DNA from: Lachnospiraceae bacterium XBD2001
GTDB lineage: Bacteria > Bacillota > Clostridia > Lachnospirales > Lachnospiraceae
Assembly (NCBI GenBank): GCA_900116395.1
Contig: FPAN01000007.1
Span: forward strand, 17,146-81,145
Direction: 5' to 3'
Length of the DNA: 64,000 nucleotides
Positions 41,963-50,953 of the stretch are shown here, piece by piece. The first letter of the stretch is position 1, and each line of letters begins with the position of its first letter. Under the pieces are notes generated by a model. That model ran no database searches. It saw nothing but the letters and a program-made list of their open reading frames with translations, and was not told the origin of the DNA. The position numbers and the translations under genes are program-made.

Positions 41963-42002
41963 GAAAAAAAAATAAAGGTGGCACCAACCTGTAGCGCCAC
42001 CT
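41963..42002 (-). terminator. terminator between the HDOD and HD-GYP genes
   Basis: AGGTGGC (41976-41982) and GCCACCT (41996-42002) enclose a 13-base loop, followed on the minus strand by TTTATTTTTTTTT. It ends only a few bases before the ribosome binding site of the HD-GYP gene, leaving no room for a promoter, so it probably attenuates expression of that gene. Confidence 0.7.
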
Positions 42003-42017
42003 CTGAAAATACATAAA

Positions 42018-43241
42018 TTACAAATTAATCAAATCTCTGTACCATGACAGGGAAGCAAGATATGCTTCATACACATCATTCATTTCAATATTGGCAAGTA
42101 ACATGCGGCGGCTGACTTCCTGGAAGGAAGCATCCTCATAAGCCTTAATAAACTCATACACTTCCGCCATCTCACCTTCGCCGTTGACCAATGCATTGGC
42201 AATTGGCTTAGCGACGCTAATCATTTCCACGACTTCCTTCATCGGCCGCTCCAGAACCACATCCAAAACAGAGAACAATCCCATCAGGAATAACTCCTGG
42301 GAAAGATTCTCCATATGGAAAATCGGAGCCAACAGCTCGGCGAAGCGAGCACGAATCAAGGATACACGCGTAATCTCACTCGGACGGTCGGAGCACAGTT
42401 CCTTGGTAACTGCGGTGTTAATCCAATGCTTCAGTTCGTCCTGACCAAGCATGGCAGCCGCATTACGTACGGTCTTGATACCGGAGTTCACCGTCATACG
42501 GTTAACAATCTTCAATAACTCGAATACCAACGCCGGATCCTTCTCGATGACATCTGCAGCGGTGGTCAAGTCAAAATCCGGGTTATTAACAATCTTCAAA
42601 AGTTCCAGATAGGTAACTTTGAGTGGTGCTAATTCCTTATCCTTCGCATGGCGCGGGAAACGGAAGAACTTGCCTTCGTAATAATCAAATCCACCGATTT
42701 GAACCAAGTGCTCATATTCTACCGGACGACCAACATCGGTGGCAACCAGCTTCAAGCGCGGGAAAATCGTGTGGAACAGGCGACGTGCCTTCTCAATATC
42801 CACGTTCTGATGATCCAGGAATACATAATCCATCAAATCCATCACCGGCTTATAATTACCAACCTCATTCAGAGGCAGATGACGCATTGCGAAACGGAAT
42901 CCGTCCTTACGAAGTAAGAGAATTCTGCGAAGATATGCTTCGGTAGGCTCTACGTGACTGTCAATTAAGAGCACCACCTTCTCCGGGTTATCGACACCCT
43001 GAGACTTAATATCACCGTATAGAGAAACATGCGATACCGGAATGAAGACTTCGCGATCGTCTACCAACGTCTCAAGACCCATGTTGGCAATAACCTCTAC
43101 GCCCTCTACGTTCATAGCGGAATCCCACATGCCGCTGGAGCCCTTCAGGGCATCGCGTAATAAATCATTCTTCTGGGCAACGATGGAATATGCTTTGACA
43201 GCCATATTCTTATCAAACATCGGAATCAATGCTGCTAACAT
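42018..43241 (-). CDS. HDOD domain protein with degenerate EAL domain (YuxH-like)
   Basis: The 407-residue protein has an EAL-like fold at about 10-190 without the EAL motif or metal ligands (LLIDSHVEPTEAYL, DYVFLDHQNVD), followed by an HDOD domain at about 195-400 (YLELLKIVNNPDFDLTTAADVIEKDPALVFELLKI by position, and AAAMLGQDELKHWI). Such YuxH-type proteins are signalling adaptors, perhaps binding c-di-GMP without cleaving it. The start at 43241 has GGAGGAG upstream; a longer frame lacks a binding site. Confidence 0.8.
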   Translation of the reverse strand: MLAALIPMFDKNMAVKAYSIVAQKNDLLRDALKGSSGMWDSAMNVEGVEVIANMGLETLVDDREVFIPVSHVSLYGDIKSQGVDNPEKVVLLIDSHVEPTEAYLRRILLLRKDGFRFAMRHLPLNEVGNYKPVMDLMDYVFLDHQNVDIEKARRLFHTIFPRLKLVATDVGRPVEYEHLVQIGGFDYYEGKFFRFPRHAKDKELAPLKVTYLELLKIVNNPDFDLTTAADVIEKDPALVFELLKIVNRMTVNSGIKTVRNAAAMLGQDELKHWINTAVTKELCSDRPSEITRVSLIRARFAELLAPIFHMENLSQELFLMGLFSVLDVVLERPMKEVVEMISVAKPIANALVNGEGEMAEVYEFIKAYEDASFQEVSRRMLLANIEMNDVYEAYLASLSWYRDLINL

Positions 43242-43384
43242 ACTTTCTCCTCCTGTAACAATAACCCCATTTTTTATATCATAACACAAAATGTAGATTC
43301 TTTCGAACAATTTAAAGAAAACTGCTATAATATTTTTGTTTTTGTATCAAACAGTTTCTAACCCAAGCAAAAGAGGACATTTCA

Positions 43385-44575
43385 ATGAAACAGCTATATA
43401 TAACCCTTCTTTTATCTGCATCTCTCATGCTCGGCCTAACCGGATGCAGTAGCACCTCATCTACACCAAAGCAAAATGCTCCGGCAACTTCTACGGAAAT
43501 ACAAGCCGAACCGGAAGCAAGCCCTAAAGAGGATGTGGATGATACAGCGTTTGCCTTGGCAGCCTGGAAAGAGTCCCATACCAAAGTCCGGGGCTTATAT
43601 ATCACCGGTCCAACCGCCGGCAGCCAGCGTATGAACGAAATCATTCAGCTCATTGATGATACGGAGCTGAATGCCGTGGTCATCGATGTAAAAGACGATA
43701 ACGGAAACATTACCTTCTCTATGGAAGGCAACGATGCAGTGACCTCCTTAGATGCTTGTGTTCCTTATATCACCGACATGCCGGAACTGATGAAGACCAT
43801 GAAGGAACATGATATCTATACCATCGCCCGGATTCCCTGCTTCAAAGATCCAACACTAGCTACCGGCAAGCCGGAACTGGCCTTATGTAAGCCGGACGGT
43901 TCTCCGATTGTAGACGGCAAGGGCGTTGCCTGGGTCAATCCCTGCAAAAAAGAAGTCTGGGAATATCTCGTTGGAATTGCAACAAGTTGTAAGGAAGTCG
44001 GCTTCGACGAGGTTCAGTTCGACTATGTACGTTTTCCGGTAGGGGAAGACGCTGAAGCTGCAGACTACGGGGAGGAAGTCACCCCGGAGAATAAGCATAC
44101 CTACATCGAAGGATTCCTCTCCTACGCGTCCAAGGAGCTCCATGCCATCGACATGCCGGTTACCGCTGACTTATTCGGAACCGTCATTGGCAACCCGATC
44201 GATATTGAGCAGGTTGGCCAGGATTATGCCGCACTCTCTACCACTGCCGATGTCCTATGTCCTATGATCTACCCGTCCCACTATGGTCCCGGGAACTTCA
44301 ACTTAGCGGTTCCGGATGCCGCGCCATATGAAACCATTCTGGCAGCCTTAGAAGGCTCTAAGAAAGAGCTACAATCGGTGGACGAGGCGGATTGTGCCGT
44401 CATTCGTCCTTGGTTACAGGCCTTCTCTGCGCCGTGGGTACAAGGTCACATCTCCTACGGTGGCGATGAAATCCGTGCCCAGATTCAAGCCGTTTACGAT
44501 GCCGGCTATGAGGAGTGGATTCTCTGGAACGCGAAGTGCAATTACACACAAGACGGATTGGAAGCTGCTCCGTAA
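43385..44575 (+). CDS. lipoprotein with putative glycoside hydrolase domain (DUF4015)
   Basis: The 396-residue product has a lipoprotein signal with lipobox LTGC at about 18-21 and a Thr/Pro/Glu linker to about 55. The remainder is a TIM-barrel like domain of the DUF4015 family: VRGLYITGPTAGSQ, LNAVVIDVKDDNG, IARIPCFKD, FDEVQFDYVRFP with likely catalytic acids, and LCPMIYPSHYGPGNF. It probably cleaves a surface or environmental glycan. A TATAAT box lies at 43326-43331. The last 34 bases overlap the convergent MocR gene. Confidence 0.8.
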   Translation: MKQLYITLLLSASLMLGLTGCSSTSSTPKQNAPATSTEIQAEPEASPKEDVDDTAFALAAWKESHTKVRGLYITGPTAGSQRMNEIIQLIDDTELNAVVIDVKDDNGNITFSMEGNDAVTSLDACVPYITDMPELMKTMKEHDIYTIARIPCFKDPTLATGKPELALCKPDGSPIVDGKGVAWVNPCKKEVWEYLVGIATSCKEVGFDEVQFDYVRFPVGEDAEAADYGEEVTPENKHTYIEGFLSYASKELHAIDMPVTADLFGTVIGNPIDIEQVGQDYAALSTTADVLCPMIYPSHYGPGNFNLAVPDAAPYETILAALEGSKKELQSVDEADCAVIRPWLQAFSAPWVQGHISYGGDEIRAQIQAVYDAGYEEWILWNAKCNYTQDGLEAAP

Positions 44576-45846
44576 ATCGCCTGTTTCATCGCATATACTG
44601 CCTGCTGCAATTCCTCCTCCGGGAGGATGCTGCAGGATAACAGCAGCTTCGTCTCAGTCTTCGTTTCCTGTAACACCTCTACCGCGATTTCTGCTTCCTG
44701 CAGTCGCTTCACTACCTCATCTTCCCGCGGAAATACCAATTCCGCCTCCATCCCGCTTTTTCCAAAAAGAATCTCTGCCCGGCCATCAAAGGCGTCTAGC
44801 AAGAGACTTCGAAAAACCTTACGCTTATTCTCATATAGTCTGGCGTTTTTGCGCACATGGCCTCTTAGATGTCCGTCCCGAAGGAACTGAGCCAGAGCAA
44901 TCTGTTCCGCCTTGGACGCGGTCTGGTTGTATAGATGCATCACCTGCTCATACCGCTTGCGATATCCCTTCGGAAGAATCAGATAAGAGATTCGTACGCT
45001 TGGCAGTAGGATTCTGGAGAAGGATCCAAGGAAGGCCACCTGCTCCCCGCCGCTCATGACATAAAGACTTGGGGTTGGAGTCTGAGAAAAAACGAATTCA
45101 TTCTGATAGTCATCCTCAATAATCAGATGTCCCCCTTCCTTGGCATGGACCACCAATTCATATCGCCTGGTCATGGACATCACATCTCCCCACTTGGTCA
45201 TATAGGAAGGGGTGACATAAATGATGTGGCAGGACTTGTCCCGGAATCGTACGTCGTATCCTCCGTTGCGAAAAACCGCTGCTCCATCCCCGAAATCATT
45301 TGTTGGAAAAGAAACACTTTTCTCCCCATCCACCATAGCCATTAAAATCATGAGAAGGCTCTGAAATCCTGCACCGATAACAATATCTTCCGGAGAACAG
45401 ATGATGTTACGCTGCTTACGTACATAGGATGCGATTTCCCGTCGCAGTTCTTCTTCCCCCTGATTTGCGGCATAGGACAACAGCCGCTCTTCCTGACGCA
45501 GGGCCGACTTCATATACCGTCGCCACAATTCCAAACAGGAACACCGCCGGTCTTCCCCGATTGCAGCCAGATTGTAGCGCACCTGTGTCTGCACTGTCCC
45601 ATCTTCCGATTCCGCCTTCATCGAAGCCGCCTGGGGCATCATGTCCGAGACAAAATAGCCCACCTTCTCCACAGAATAGATATAGCCGTCTGCCATGAGC
45701 TGCAGATACGCCGTCTCCACCGAGGTGCGGCTTACATGAAGCATCTTCTCCGTCTCCCGCAAGGAAGGCATCCGACTGCCGGAGGCCAAGGTTCCTTCCT
45801 CCATCTGTTTTACATAGTATTCATAGACCTGCTCGTATACCCGCAT
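44542..45846 (-). CDS. MocR-type GntR regulator with aminotransferase-like domain
   Basis: The 434-residue protein has a GntR winged helix at about 1-70 (SRMPSLRETEKMLHVSRTSVETAY) and a fold type I aminotransferase-like domain at about 90-425. In that domain the aspartate motif IIEDDYQNEF is present, but the segment that normally contains the PLP lysine reads LGSFSRILLPSVRISYL, with Arg (codon AGA, minus strand near 45018) where family members have Lys. It may therefore bind PLP non-covalently or another ligand. It is divergent from an ECF transporter S-component, its most likely target. Confidence 0.8.
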   Translation of the reverse strand: MRVYEQVYEYYVKQMEEGTLASGSRMPSLRETEKMLHVSRTSVETAYLQLMADGYIYSVEKVGYFVSDMMPQAASMKAESEDGTVQTQVRYNLAAIGEDRRCSCLELWRRYMKSALRQEERLLSYAANQGEEELRREIASYVRKQRNIICSPEDIVIGAGFQSLLMILMAMVDGEKSVSFPTNDFGDGAAVFRNGGYDVRFRDKSCHIIYVTPSYMTKWGDVMSMTRRYELVVHAKEGGHLIIEDDYQNEFVFSQTPTPSLYVMSGGEQVAFLGSFSRILLPSVRISYLILPKGYRKRYEQVMHLYNQTASKAEQIALAQFLRDGHLRGHVRKNARLYENKRKVFRSLLLDAFDGRAEILFGKSGMEAELVFPREDEVVKRLQEAEIAVEVLQETKTETKLLLSCSILPEEELQQAVYAMKQAIYGAASNPSCV

Positions 45847-45966
45847 ATCTGTCCCCTATAAAATAATTAAAATTGTGTATTTTTTAGATACCAGTTTGGT
45901 GCTATTATAGCCCCAACATGAAAAAAGATAAAGCGCGTTTTACAAAAGAGAACAAGGAGAACACAC

Positions 45967-46524
45967 ATGGATCACTCAACATTTTATGAAGAAACGAAAA
46001 CAAAGAAACTGATACTGTCTGCGCTTATGGCAGCGCTTACCTGCGTCGGCACCATGATTATTAAGGTTCCGACCCCCACCATGGGATATATTCATCCGGG
46101 AGACGGCTTCGTTCTGTTATCCGGCCTACTCTTAGGTCCCCTCTGGGGCGCCCTGGCAGCAGGCATCGGATCTGCGTTGTCTGACCTCATCGGAGGATAT
46201 TTCATATACGTCCCTGCCACGTTTGTGATAAAAGCTCTGACCGCTTTGGTTGCAGCCATCATCTTCCGCCGGGCAGGGAAGCTCCTCCACACGAAGACAA
46301 CACTTCCCGCACTGATTGGAAGCGGCATTGCCGGAGAGACTGTCATGGTTGTGGGATATTTCCTATTTGAGATTTTTATGTTGTCCGTTTTTAACCGGAC
46401 CACAATTTCCGCAGGAGTTATCGCTTCCCTCGCCGGAATCATCCCGAATATCATTCAGGGGATCTTCGGTGTTGTCATTGCCAGCCTCCTGCATCCTTTT
46501 CTTTCCCGCCTGACTCAGGCGTAA
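45967..46524 (+). CDS. ECF transporter S-component, possibly for vitamin B6
   Basis: This 185-residue protein has five or six membrane helices and the ECF S-component pattern: a first helix with AALTCVGTMIIKVPTP, then GYIHPGDGFVLLSGLLLGPLWGALAAGIGSALSDLIGGYF by position. S-components capture vitamins for a shared energy-coupling module (EcfA, EcfA', EcfT), which is not encoded here. Because the divergent regulator is MocR-like and that family often controls vitamin B6 genes, pyridoxine or a related vitamer is a reasonable guess. AAGGAGA precedes the start. Confidence 0.75.
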   Translation: MDHSTFYEETKTKKLILSALMAALTCVGTMIIKVPTPTMGYIHPGDGFVLLSGLLLGPLWGALAAGIGSALSDLIGGYFIYVPATFVIKALTALVAAIIFRRAGKLLHTKTTLPALIGSGIAGETVMVVGYFLFEIFMLSVFNRTTISAGVIASLAGIIPNIIQGIFGVVIASLLHPFLSRLTQA

Positions 46525-46527
46525 AAA

Positions 46528-46563
46528 AAGAAGGCTATACCACGTGGCGTGGTATAGCCTTTT
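46528..46563. terminator. bidirectional terminator between ECF and chemoreceptor genes
   Basis: AAGGCTATACCACG (46531-46544) and CGTGGTATAGCCTT (46548-46561) pair perfectly around TGG, with A and T runs on the two sides. It serves both convergent genes. Confidence 0.9.
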
Positions 46564-46578
46564 CTTGTTCTAAAAGGA

Positions 46579-48378
46579 TTACAATGAGAAGCGTGCAACG
46601 TACTCCTGGAGTTCCTGTGCATTGCCGGCCAATCGGTCAGATGCCTGAGCAACTTCCTGAGAGGATGCGGTCTGCTCCTGGCTGGCTGCGGATACGTTGG
46701 AGGTTTCATCTGCAACGTTCATGCTCATCTGCTCAATGGCGTGAATGTTCTTGGCAATGGTATCCGTTCCACCGGATAACTGTGCCACGATGGCACTCAT
46801 GGTTGCGGACTCCTCGGAAATGGAGTTGACCATATCTACAATGTGATTGAAGGTGCCACCGGCTTCGTTCACCAACTCGGTTCCATCCACCACGTTCTGT
46901 GCACCCTGACGCATGGCTTCCACTGCTTCTTCGGAATTCTTGGTAATTCCCGCAATCAGTTCGGTAATCTTCTGTGCTGCCTCATTGGACTCATCTGCCA
47001 ACTTGGAAATCTCACTTGCAACTACCGCAAATCCCTTACCCATCTCACCGGCACGGGCTGCCTCGATGGATGCATTCAAGGATAACAGGTTGGTCTGGCT
47101 TGCAATCTCGGAAATGGTATCTACGAATTCATCGATACTCTTCAAGCGATCACTCAATCCACCTACAACCTGAGCGGAATCTTCTACGGATTCCTTGATG
47201 GTATTCATCATATCTGTCGCATTGGTCATATCGGTAGCACCGTTCAATGCTGCCTCGTTGGTAGACTTAATCATATCGGTTGTACGTGCAATTGCCTGCT
47301 GGAACTCACGCATATTGTCAACGAAGGAGTCCGTCTCATTGCTGGCATCGGTAACAGCGGTAATCTGTCCGGAACAGGATGTCGCAACATTGGTACAAGA
47401 AGTTGCAACCATTTCGGAAGCTTCTGCAGACTGGGATGCGGATGCCGATAACTCTTCGGAAGCTGCTGCTACCGATGATGTAGTCTGGGAAATATTCGAC
47501 ATCAAATCTCGAATATTGCCGTGCATCTCGTCCAATGCTTCTGATATATCACCAATCTCATTGTTATATTTCTTCTGTAGGCGAACCTTCTTCATTAGAT
47601 CATTCTCAGTAAAATCACTATTCGACATACGAATAATCTGTTCTGATGCAATGGTAATTGGCTTCGTAATTCTTCCTCCGAAGAACAAAGCAACGAATAC
47701 ACCTGCAATCACTAATACTACTAGAATAATCACTGTCACAATGATACTTTGACGCAACTCTGCAGCTGCAGCAGCACGATACTCTGCCTCCAAAGCATCC
47801 AAATCATCGACCCAGACACCGGTACCCATAACCCAGTCAAAAGGCTCATAGTAGGCAGTATAGTTAATCTTCGGGAGTTCCTCCGTCTCATTGGGCTTCG
47901 CAAACATCAGATTCGTGTAGCCACCACCCTCTTGCATGCCGTTTGCAATCATTTCCTGAATGAACTTATTGCCACTGGAGTCCGTCAAATCCCATCTGGA
48001 CTGACCCTCTGTATCTCGACCAAGCAGAACTACATTCACACCTTCGGAAGTATCTACCCAGAAATATCCGCTTCCGTCGTTGTAACGCAACTCACGGATA
48101 ATATCAGCAGACTCTTTCATCGCCTCAGCCTTGGTCATCTGGCCGGCTTCCGCACGTGCATTCATTACGGCACAAATACTCATCGCTTCCTCTGTCTCAT
48201 AGCGAAGCTGTGCCTTCACGTCATCCACCAAACGTTCCTTATAAGCAGTGGTCTGCTTATTGTTGGTATTGATGGTGCTAATCAGTGTGTAAATCGAAAT
48301 AATAGCAGCCGTCGAGACTACAGACGCAAGTATTACAGCAATTAACGTCGTTTTAAGTGAACCCCTCTTCTTACCCAT
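46579..48378 (-). CDS. methyl-accepting chemotaxis protein with Cache domain
   Basis: The 599-residue receptor has a membrane helix at about 9-30, an external Cache-type sensor at about 40-190 (GSGYFWVDTSEGVNVVLLGRDTEG, FDWVMGTGVWVDDLD, typical of single Cache domains), a second helix at about 198-222, a HAMP region, and a cytoplasmic coiled coil. The hairpin tip that contacts CheA and CheW is QTNLLSLNASIEAARAGEMGKGFAVVA by position, near 445. No C-terminal CheR-binding pentapeptide is seen. Start 48378 has AGGAG upstream. Ligands may be small carboxylates, which is inference from the domain type. Confidence 0.9.
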   Translation of the reverse strand: MGKKRGSLKTTLIAVILASVVSTAAIISIYTLISTINTNNKQTTAYKERLVDDVKAQLRYETEEAMSICAVMNARAEAGQMTKAEAMKESADIIRELRYNDGSGYFWVDTSEGVNVVLLGRDTEGQSRWDLTDSSGNKFIQEMIANGMQEGGGYTNLMFAKPNETEELPKINYTAYYEPFDWVMGTGVWVDDLDALEAEYRAAAAAELRQSIIVTVIILVVLVIAGVFVALFFGGRITKPITIASEQIIRMSNSDFTENDLMKKVRLQKKYNNEIGDISEALDEMHGNIRDLMSNISQTTSSVAAASEELSASASQSAEASEMVATSCTNVATSCSGQITAVTDASNETDSFVDNMREFQQAIARTTDMIKSTNEAALNGATDMTNATDMMNTIKESVEDSAQVVGGLSDRLKSIDEFVDTISEIASQTNLLSLNASIEAARAGEMGKGFAVVASEISKLADESNEAAQKITELIAGITKNSEEAVEAMRQGAQNVVDGTELVNEAGGTFNHIVDMVNSISEESATMSAIVAQLSGGTDTIAKNIHAIEQMSMNVADETSNVSAASQEQTASSQEVAQASDRLAGNAQELQEYVARFSL

Positions 48379-48507
48379 ACATCGTTCTCCTTTAATGTAA
48401 TGTGTCATCTTGTTAAGTTCACTCTAGTCCCCCACTCCCTTAAATATATCACTAACGTTCTAAATTATCTATCTTTTTATATATACGCGTGTAAATATTT
48501 TGAATTA

Positions 48508-49797
48508 TCATTCTGTTTCGATTGGCTTACTCAGCTCGATATATCCGGTAGAAAAATCCAGCCTCGGATCCTGCTCACAGCGGAAAGCAAATCCCATCTG
48601 CACTTCCCTTCCGGTTAAATGTAACTCTTCTTCCCCGGTATTTCTTGGTTGATTATACCGGTCTACAAATATATAGCCACCCGGAAGAACACTCCGGTAA
48701 ATGCTGCTGGCTTCATAGACTTCCCCATCAACAAACATCTGGTCCTCTGCGGAGATTGCATACGCTTCTTCGGTCTTATTTTGAATAAAAAGGTGATAAT
48801 ACCGGTCATCGTATTCGCTTAACTTCGCATAGATATCTACATAGTCATTGGTAAACACCAGATTCGCATCCCCTAAATCCGGCTGAAAATCCGTCTTAGC
48901 GTTAGTATGAATCATGACAGGGGCCTCCGTCTGCAAAGATGGCGCATCGCCGTCACCATACATATGAATCTCTTCGAATACCATCTCCGAAACCTTCTGC
49001 AATGGTACATCGTCCAAACGCTCGTAGAAGACCACATCGTCTCCATGCTTGAATGTATCGTAAGTAAAGATGCCGCTGCTGTCACCATGGGTTATTCCAT
49101 CAAAGGAATCACAAGATATACATACGTTATAATCATACTTCGTATGATTCTCCAAGTGGAATTCTACCGCAATGTTACCGGTATACGCCTCACCCAAGTA
49201 GGTATCTTCACTGGTCTCGGGATCTACATAAAAACCGGTAACCCAAATGCGCATTCCATCCTGATCAAAAATCAGACCATCCCCATCCACTTCAAAGTCT
49301 GCCGGGATGTAGTCTTTCGTGTAATAAGAATCCCCTATCTTCTCGGTCCGTCGATAAGAAGTTTGCTTATTAATGAATTCCACAACAATAGCCAGCACAA
49401 TCAAGCCGCCAATTAAGATACCAAGCAGAGCCATGGTCTTCTTCATTCGACTAAGAATCTTCTGGCTCTCTTCCTTGGACTTCTTCTCACGCTCTGCCAC
49501 AATCTCACGGGTACCTTCATCAATGAAGCGATCCCCCGCATCGTGTCGCTGTGTCCATTCCCGATCCTGATCAAAAGCTGCCCCACACTGTGGACATACC
49601 TTGTGCTTACGGGTATCAATCTTGGCACCGCAATAATCACAAGTAATCATGGGATCCTTATAGGAAAGCTTGTTGGCCTGGCGGTGTGCTGCCTCCTCCA
49701 TCTCCTTACGGCTGAAGGCATTGGCCTTCACGCTCTTATAGCGAAATGCCAGAATAATCAAATAGATAATCAAACCGAAAATAATCAGAAACAGCAT
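48508..49797 (-). CDS. membrane protein with zinc ribbon, unknown function
   Basis: The 429-residue protein has a membrane helix at about 2-18, a zinc ribbon at about 52-72 (CDYCGAKIDTRKHKVCPQCG), a charged region, a second membrane helix at about 121-142 (ALLGILIGGLIVLAIVVEFI) and a large external beta-rich domain (about 150-429) with many Asp, Tyr and Glu. This layout is common among Clostridial envelope proteins of unknown role. It is followed, on the same strand, only by the chemoreceptor and preceded 20 bases upstream by an alpha/beta hydrolase, so the two form an operon. Confidence 0.65.
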   Translation of the reverse strand: MLFLIIFGLIIYLIILAFRYKSVKANAFSRKEMEEAAHRQANKLSYKDPMITCDYCGAKIDTRKHKVCPQCGAAFDQDREWTQRHDAGDRFIDEGTREIVAEREKKSKEESQKILSRMKKTMALLGILIGGLIVLAIVVEFINKQTSYRRTEKIGDSYYTKDYIPADFEVDGDGLIFDQDGMRIWVTGFYVDPETSEDTYLGEAYTGNIAVEFHLENHTKYDYNVCISCDSFDGITHGDSSGIFTYDTFKHGDDVVFYERLDDVPLQKVSEMVFEEIHMYGDGDAPSLQTEAPVMIHTNAKTDFQPDLGDANLVFTNDYVDIYAKLSEYDDRYYHLFIQNKTEEAYAISAEDQMFVDGEVYEASSIYRSVLPGGYIFVDRYNQPRNTGEEELHLTGREVQMGFAFRCEQDPRLDFSTGYIELSKPIETE

Positions 49798-49817
49798 TTT
49801 CCCCTTACCTTTTCTTT

Positions 49818-50582
49818 CTATTTTTCAATCCAGTTGGAAATAATCTCAACTGTCTCATGAACCTGTTGTTCATTACTAATCATAGCCTTGCCGTCACCAC
49901 GCTGCTGCCCATAACAGCCAAAATAAGCATGGACACCACCTTGAATTACATGCTCTTCGGAATCCGCCGGCCAATACTCCTTATTGTCCTCGTACCTGGA
50001 CATATTCAATACACCATCATTGGAACCATAAATAGAGAGCAACCGCAGTTTGGTATCAGATAAGTCCGTACTTGGATAAGATGCGCACAGAATCACACCT
50101 GCAAACTCTTCCAAATGCTCCTGTATATAGGAACAAGCCGCCACACCACCAAGGGAATGACCGGCCAGATACCAATCCAAAGACTCCACACTGTCCGTCT
50201 CCTCCGGATGGCGAGCCTTAATTCCATCCACGGCATTTACCTGTAGAAAAGCCAGATTCTCCGGCATCCGCGGAAGTAAGCAGATATATCCTTCTGCCGC
50301 TAATTCATAGAGCAATCCGCTATAGGCCGTATATTCTACCTTGCCTCCCGGATAGAAGACAATCACAGCCTTATAATCCTGATCCTTGGGAAGGAAAACC
50401 ATTCCGTTATCGTCGGAATAGGAACTAACCACATCCCCGTACTCCGTAGCAATTGCCTGGGTTACTTTGGTATCTTCACGGTAATAGCGATCGGTATATA
50501 GCTTGAATGATACGGCGCATACAATCACCAACACCGTAATAACAAGCCCAATCAGCCCGAATACTTTTCTTTTGTCTTTCAT
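49818..50582 (-). CDS. membrane-anchored alpha/beta hydrolase
   Basis: The 254-residue protein has one N-terminal membrane helix (about 8-28, VFGLIGLVITVLVIVCAVSF) and an external alpha/beta hydrolase domain. The nucleophile Ser lies in LAGHSLGGVAAC near 143, an Asp in SIYGSNDGVL and the His in IQGGVHAYFGCYG. It resembles dienelactone-hydrolase-like or secreted esterase and lipase proteins. The substrate is unknown. It is transcribed with the zinc-ribbon membrane protein. Confidence 0.75.
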   Translation of the reverse strand: MKDKRKVFGLIGLVITVLVIVCAVSFKLYTDRYYREDTKVTQAIATEYGDVVSSYSDDNGMVFLPKDQDYKAVIVFYPGGKVEYTAYSGLLYELAAEGYICLLPRMPENLAFLQVNAVDGIKARHPEETDSVESLDWYLAGHSLGGVAACSYIQEHLEEFAGVILCASYPSTDLSDTKLRLLSIYGSNDGVLNMSRYEDNKEYWPADSEEHVIQGGVHAYFGCYGQQRGDGKAMISNEQQVHETVEIISNWIEK

Positions 50583-50681
50583 GTTTCATCCTCACTTGCT
50601 GTCTCAATCATTGTGCCTTATAAATTATCCGACATCCGACTGCTTCCGTCAATCATCGAATCCGTGAACTTGTGGTTAAAA

Positions 50682-50713
50682 AAAGACTGTAAAACCAGTG
50701 TTTTACAGTCTTT
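50682..50713 (-). terminator. terminator of a possible small transcript
   Basis: AAAGACTGTAAAAC (50682-50695) and GTTTTACAGTCTTT (50700-50713) pair perfectly; a run of seven T follows on the minus strand. MerR has its own terminator farther upstream, so this one must serve something transcribed in between. Confidence 0.8.
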
Positions 50714-50747
50714 GTATCTTGTCTATGCATCCCGCAACCTTAGCCAT
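50703..50747 (-). CDS. possible 14-residue peptide gene or small RNA
   Basis: In the 370-base gap between MerR and the hydrolase gene, the minus strand has a TATAAT box (50774-50779) inside a palindrome, a GAGGT ribosome binding site, a frame of 14 codons (MAKVAGCIDKIQRL) and a stop codon inside the strong terminator stem. The layout is that of a complete tiny gene or a regulated small RNA. The peptide is not recognised. A further hairpin (ACCCGGT with ACCGGGT) lies near 50823-50845. Confidence 0.3.
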   Translation of the reverse strand: MAKVAGCIDKIQRL

Positions 50748-50763
50748 ACATCTACCTCGCTTG

Positions 50764-50783
50764 ATTGTATATTATTATACAAT
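50764..50783. promoter_or_regulatory. palindrome over a -10 box
   Basis: ATTGTATA (50764-50771) and TATACAAT (50776-50783) flank TTAT. The minus-strand -10 TATAAT lies within it, so a bound protein would control the small transcript. Confidence 0.45.
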
Positions 50784-50924
50784 TTGCCCATTCGCTATAA
50801 ATATTCAATCAGTTTAGGCGTTGACCCGGTGGTTGCAACCGGGTTTACAATAGAATTGTCTAAAGCAATATTTACTATCCTTTGCAAATATCGCTTTTCA
50901 TTAGAAGTATTCCAAAAAAACAAG

Positions 50925-50949
50925 AAAACTCCCCTCGGGGAGTTTTTTT
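50925..50949 (-). terminator. terminator of the MerR gene
   Basis: AAAACTCCCC (50925-50934) pairs with GGGGAGTTTT (50937-50946). A and T runs on both sides allow termination in both directions; the MerR stop is 5 bases away. Confidence 0.8.
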
Positions 50950-50953
50950 GTTG

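Noticed and set aside
46511..46520. TGACTCAGGC as another REP arm
   Set aside because: Only ten bases match and they are the coding end of the ECF gene; the GTCC core is missing.
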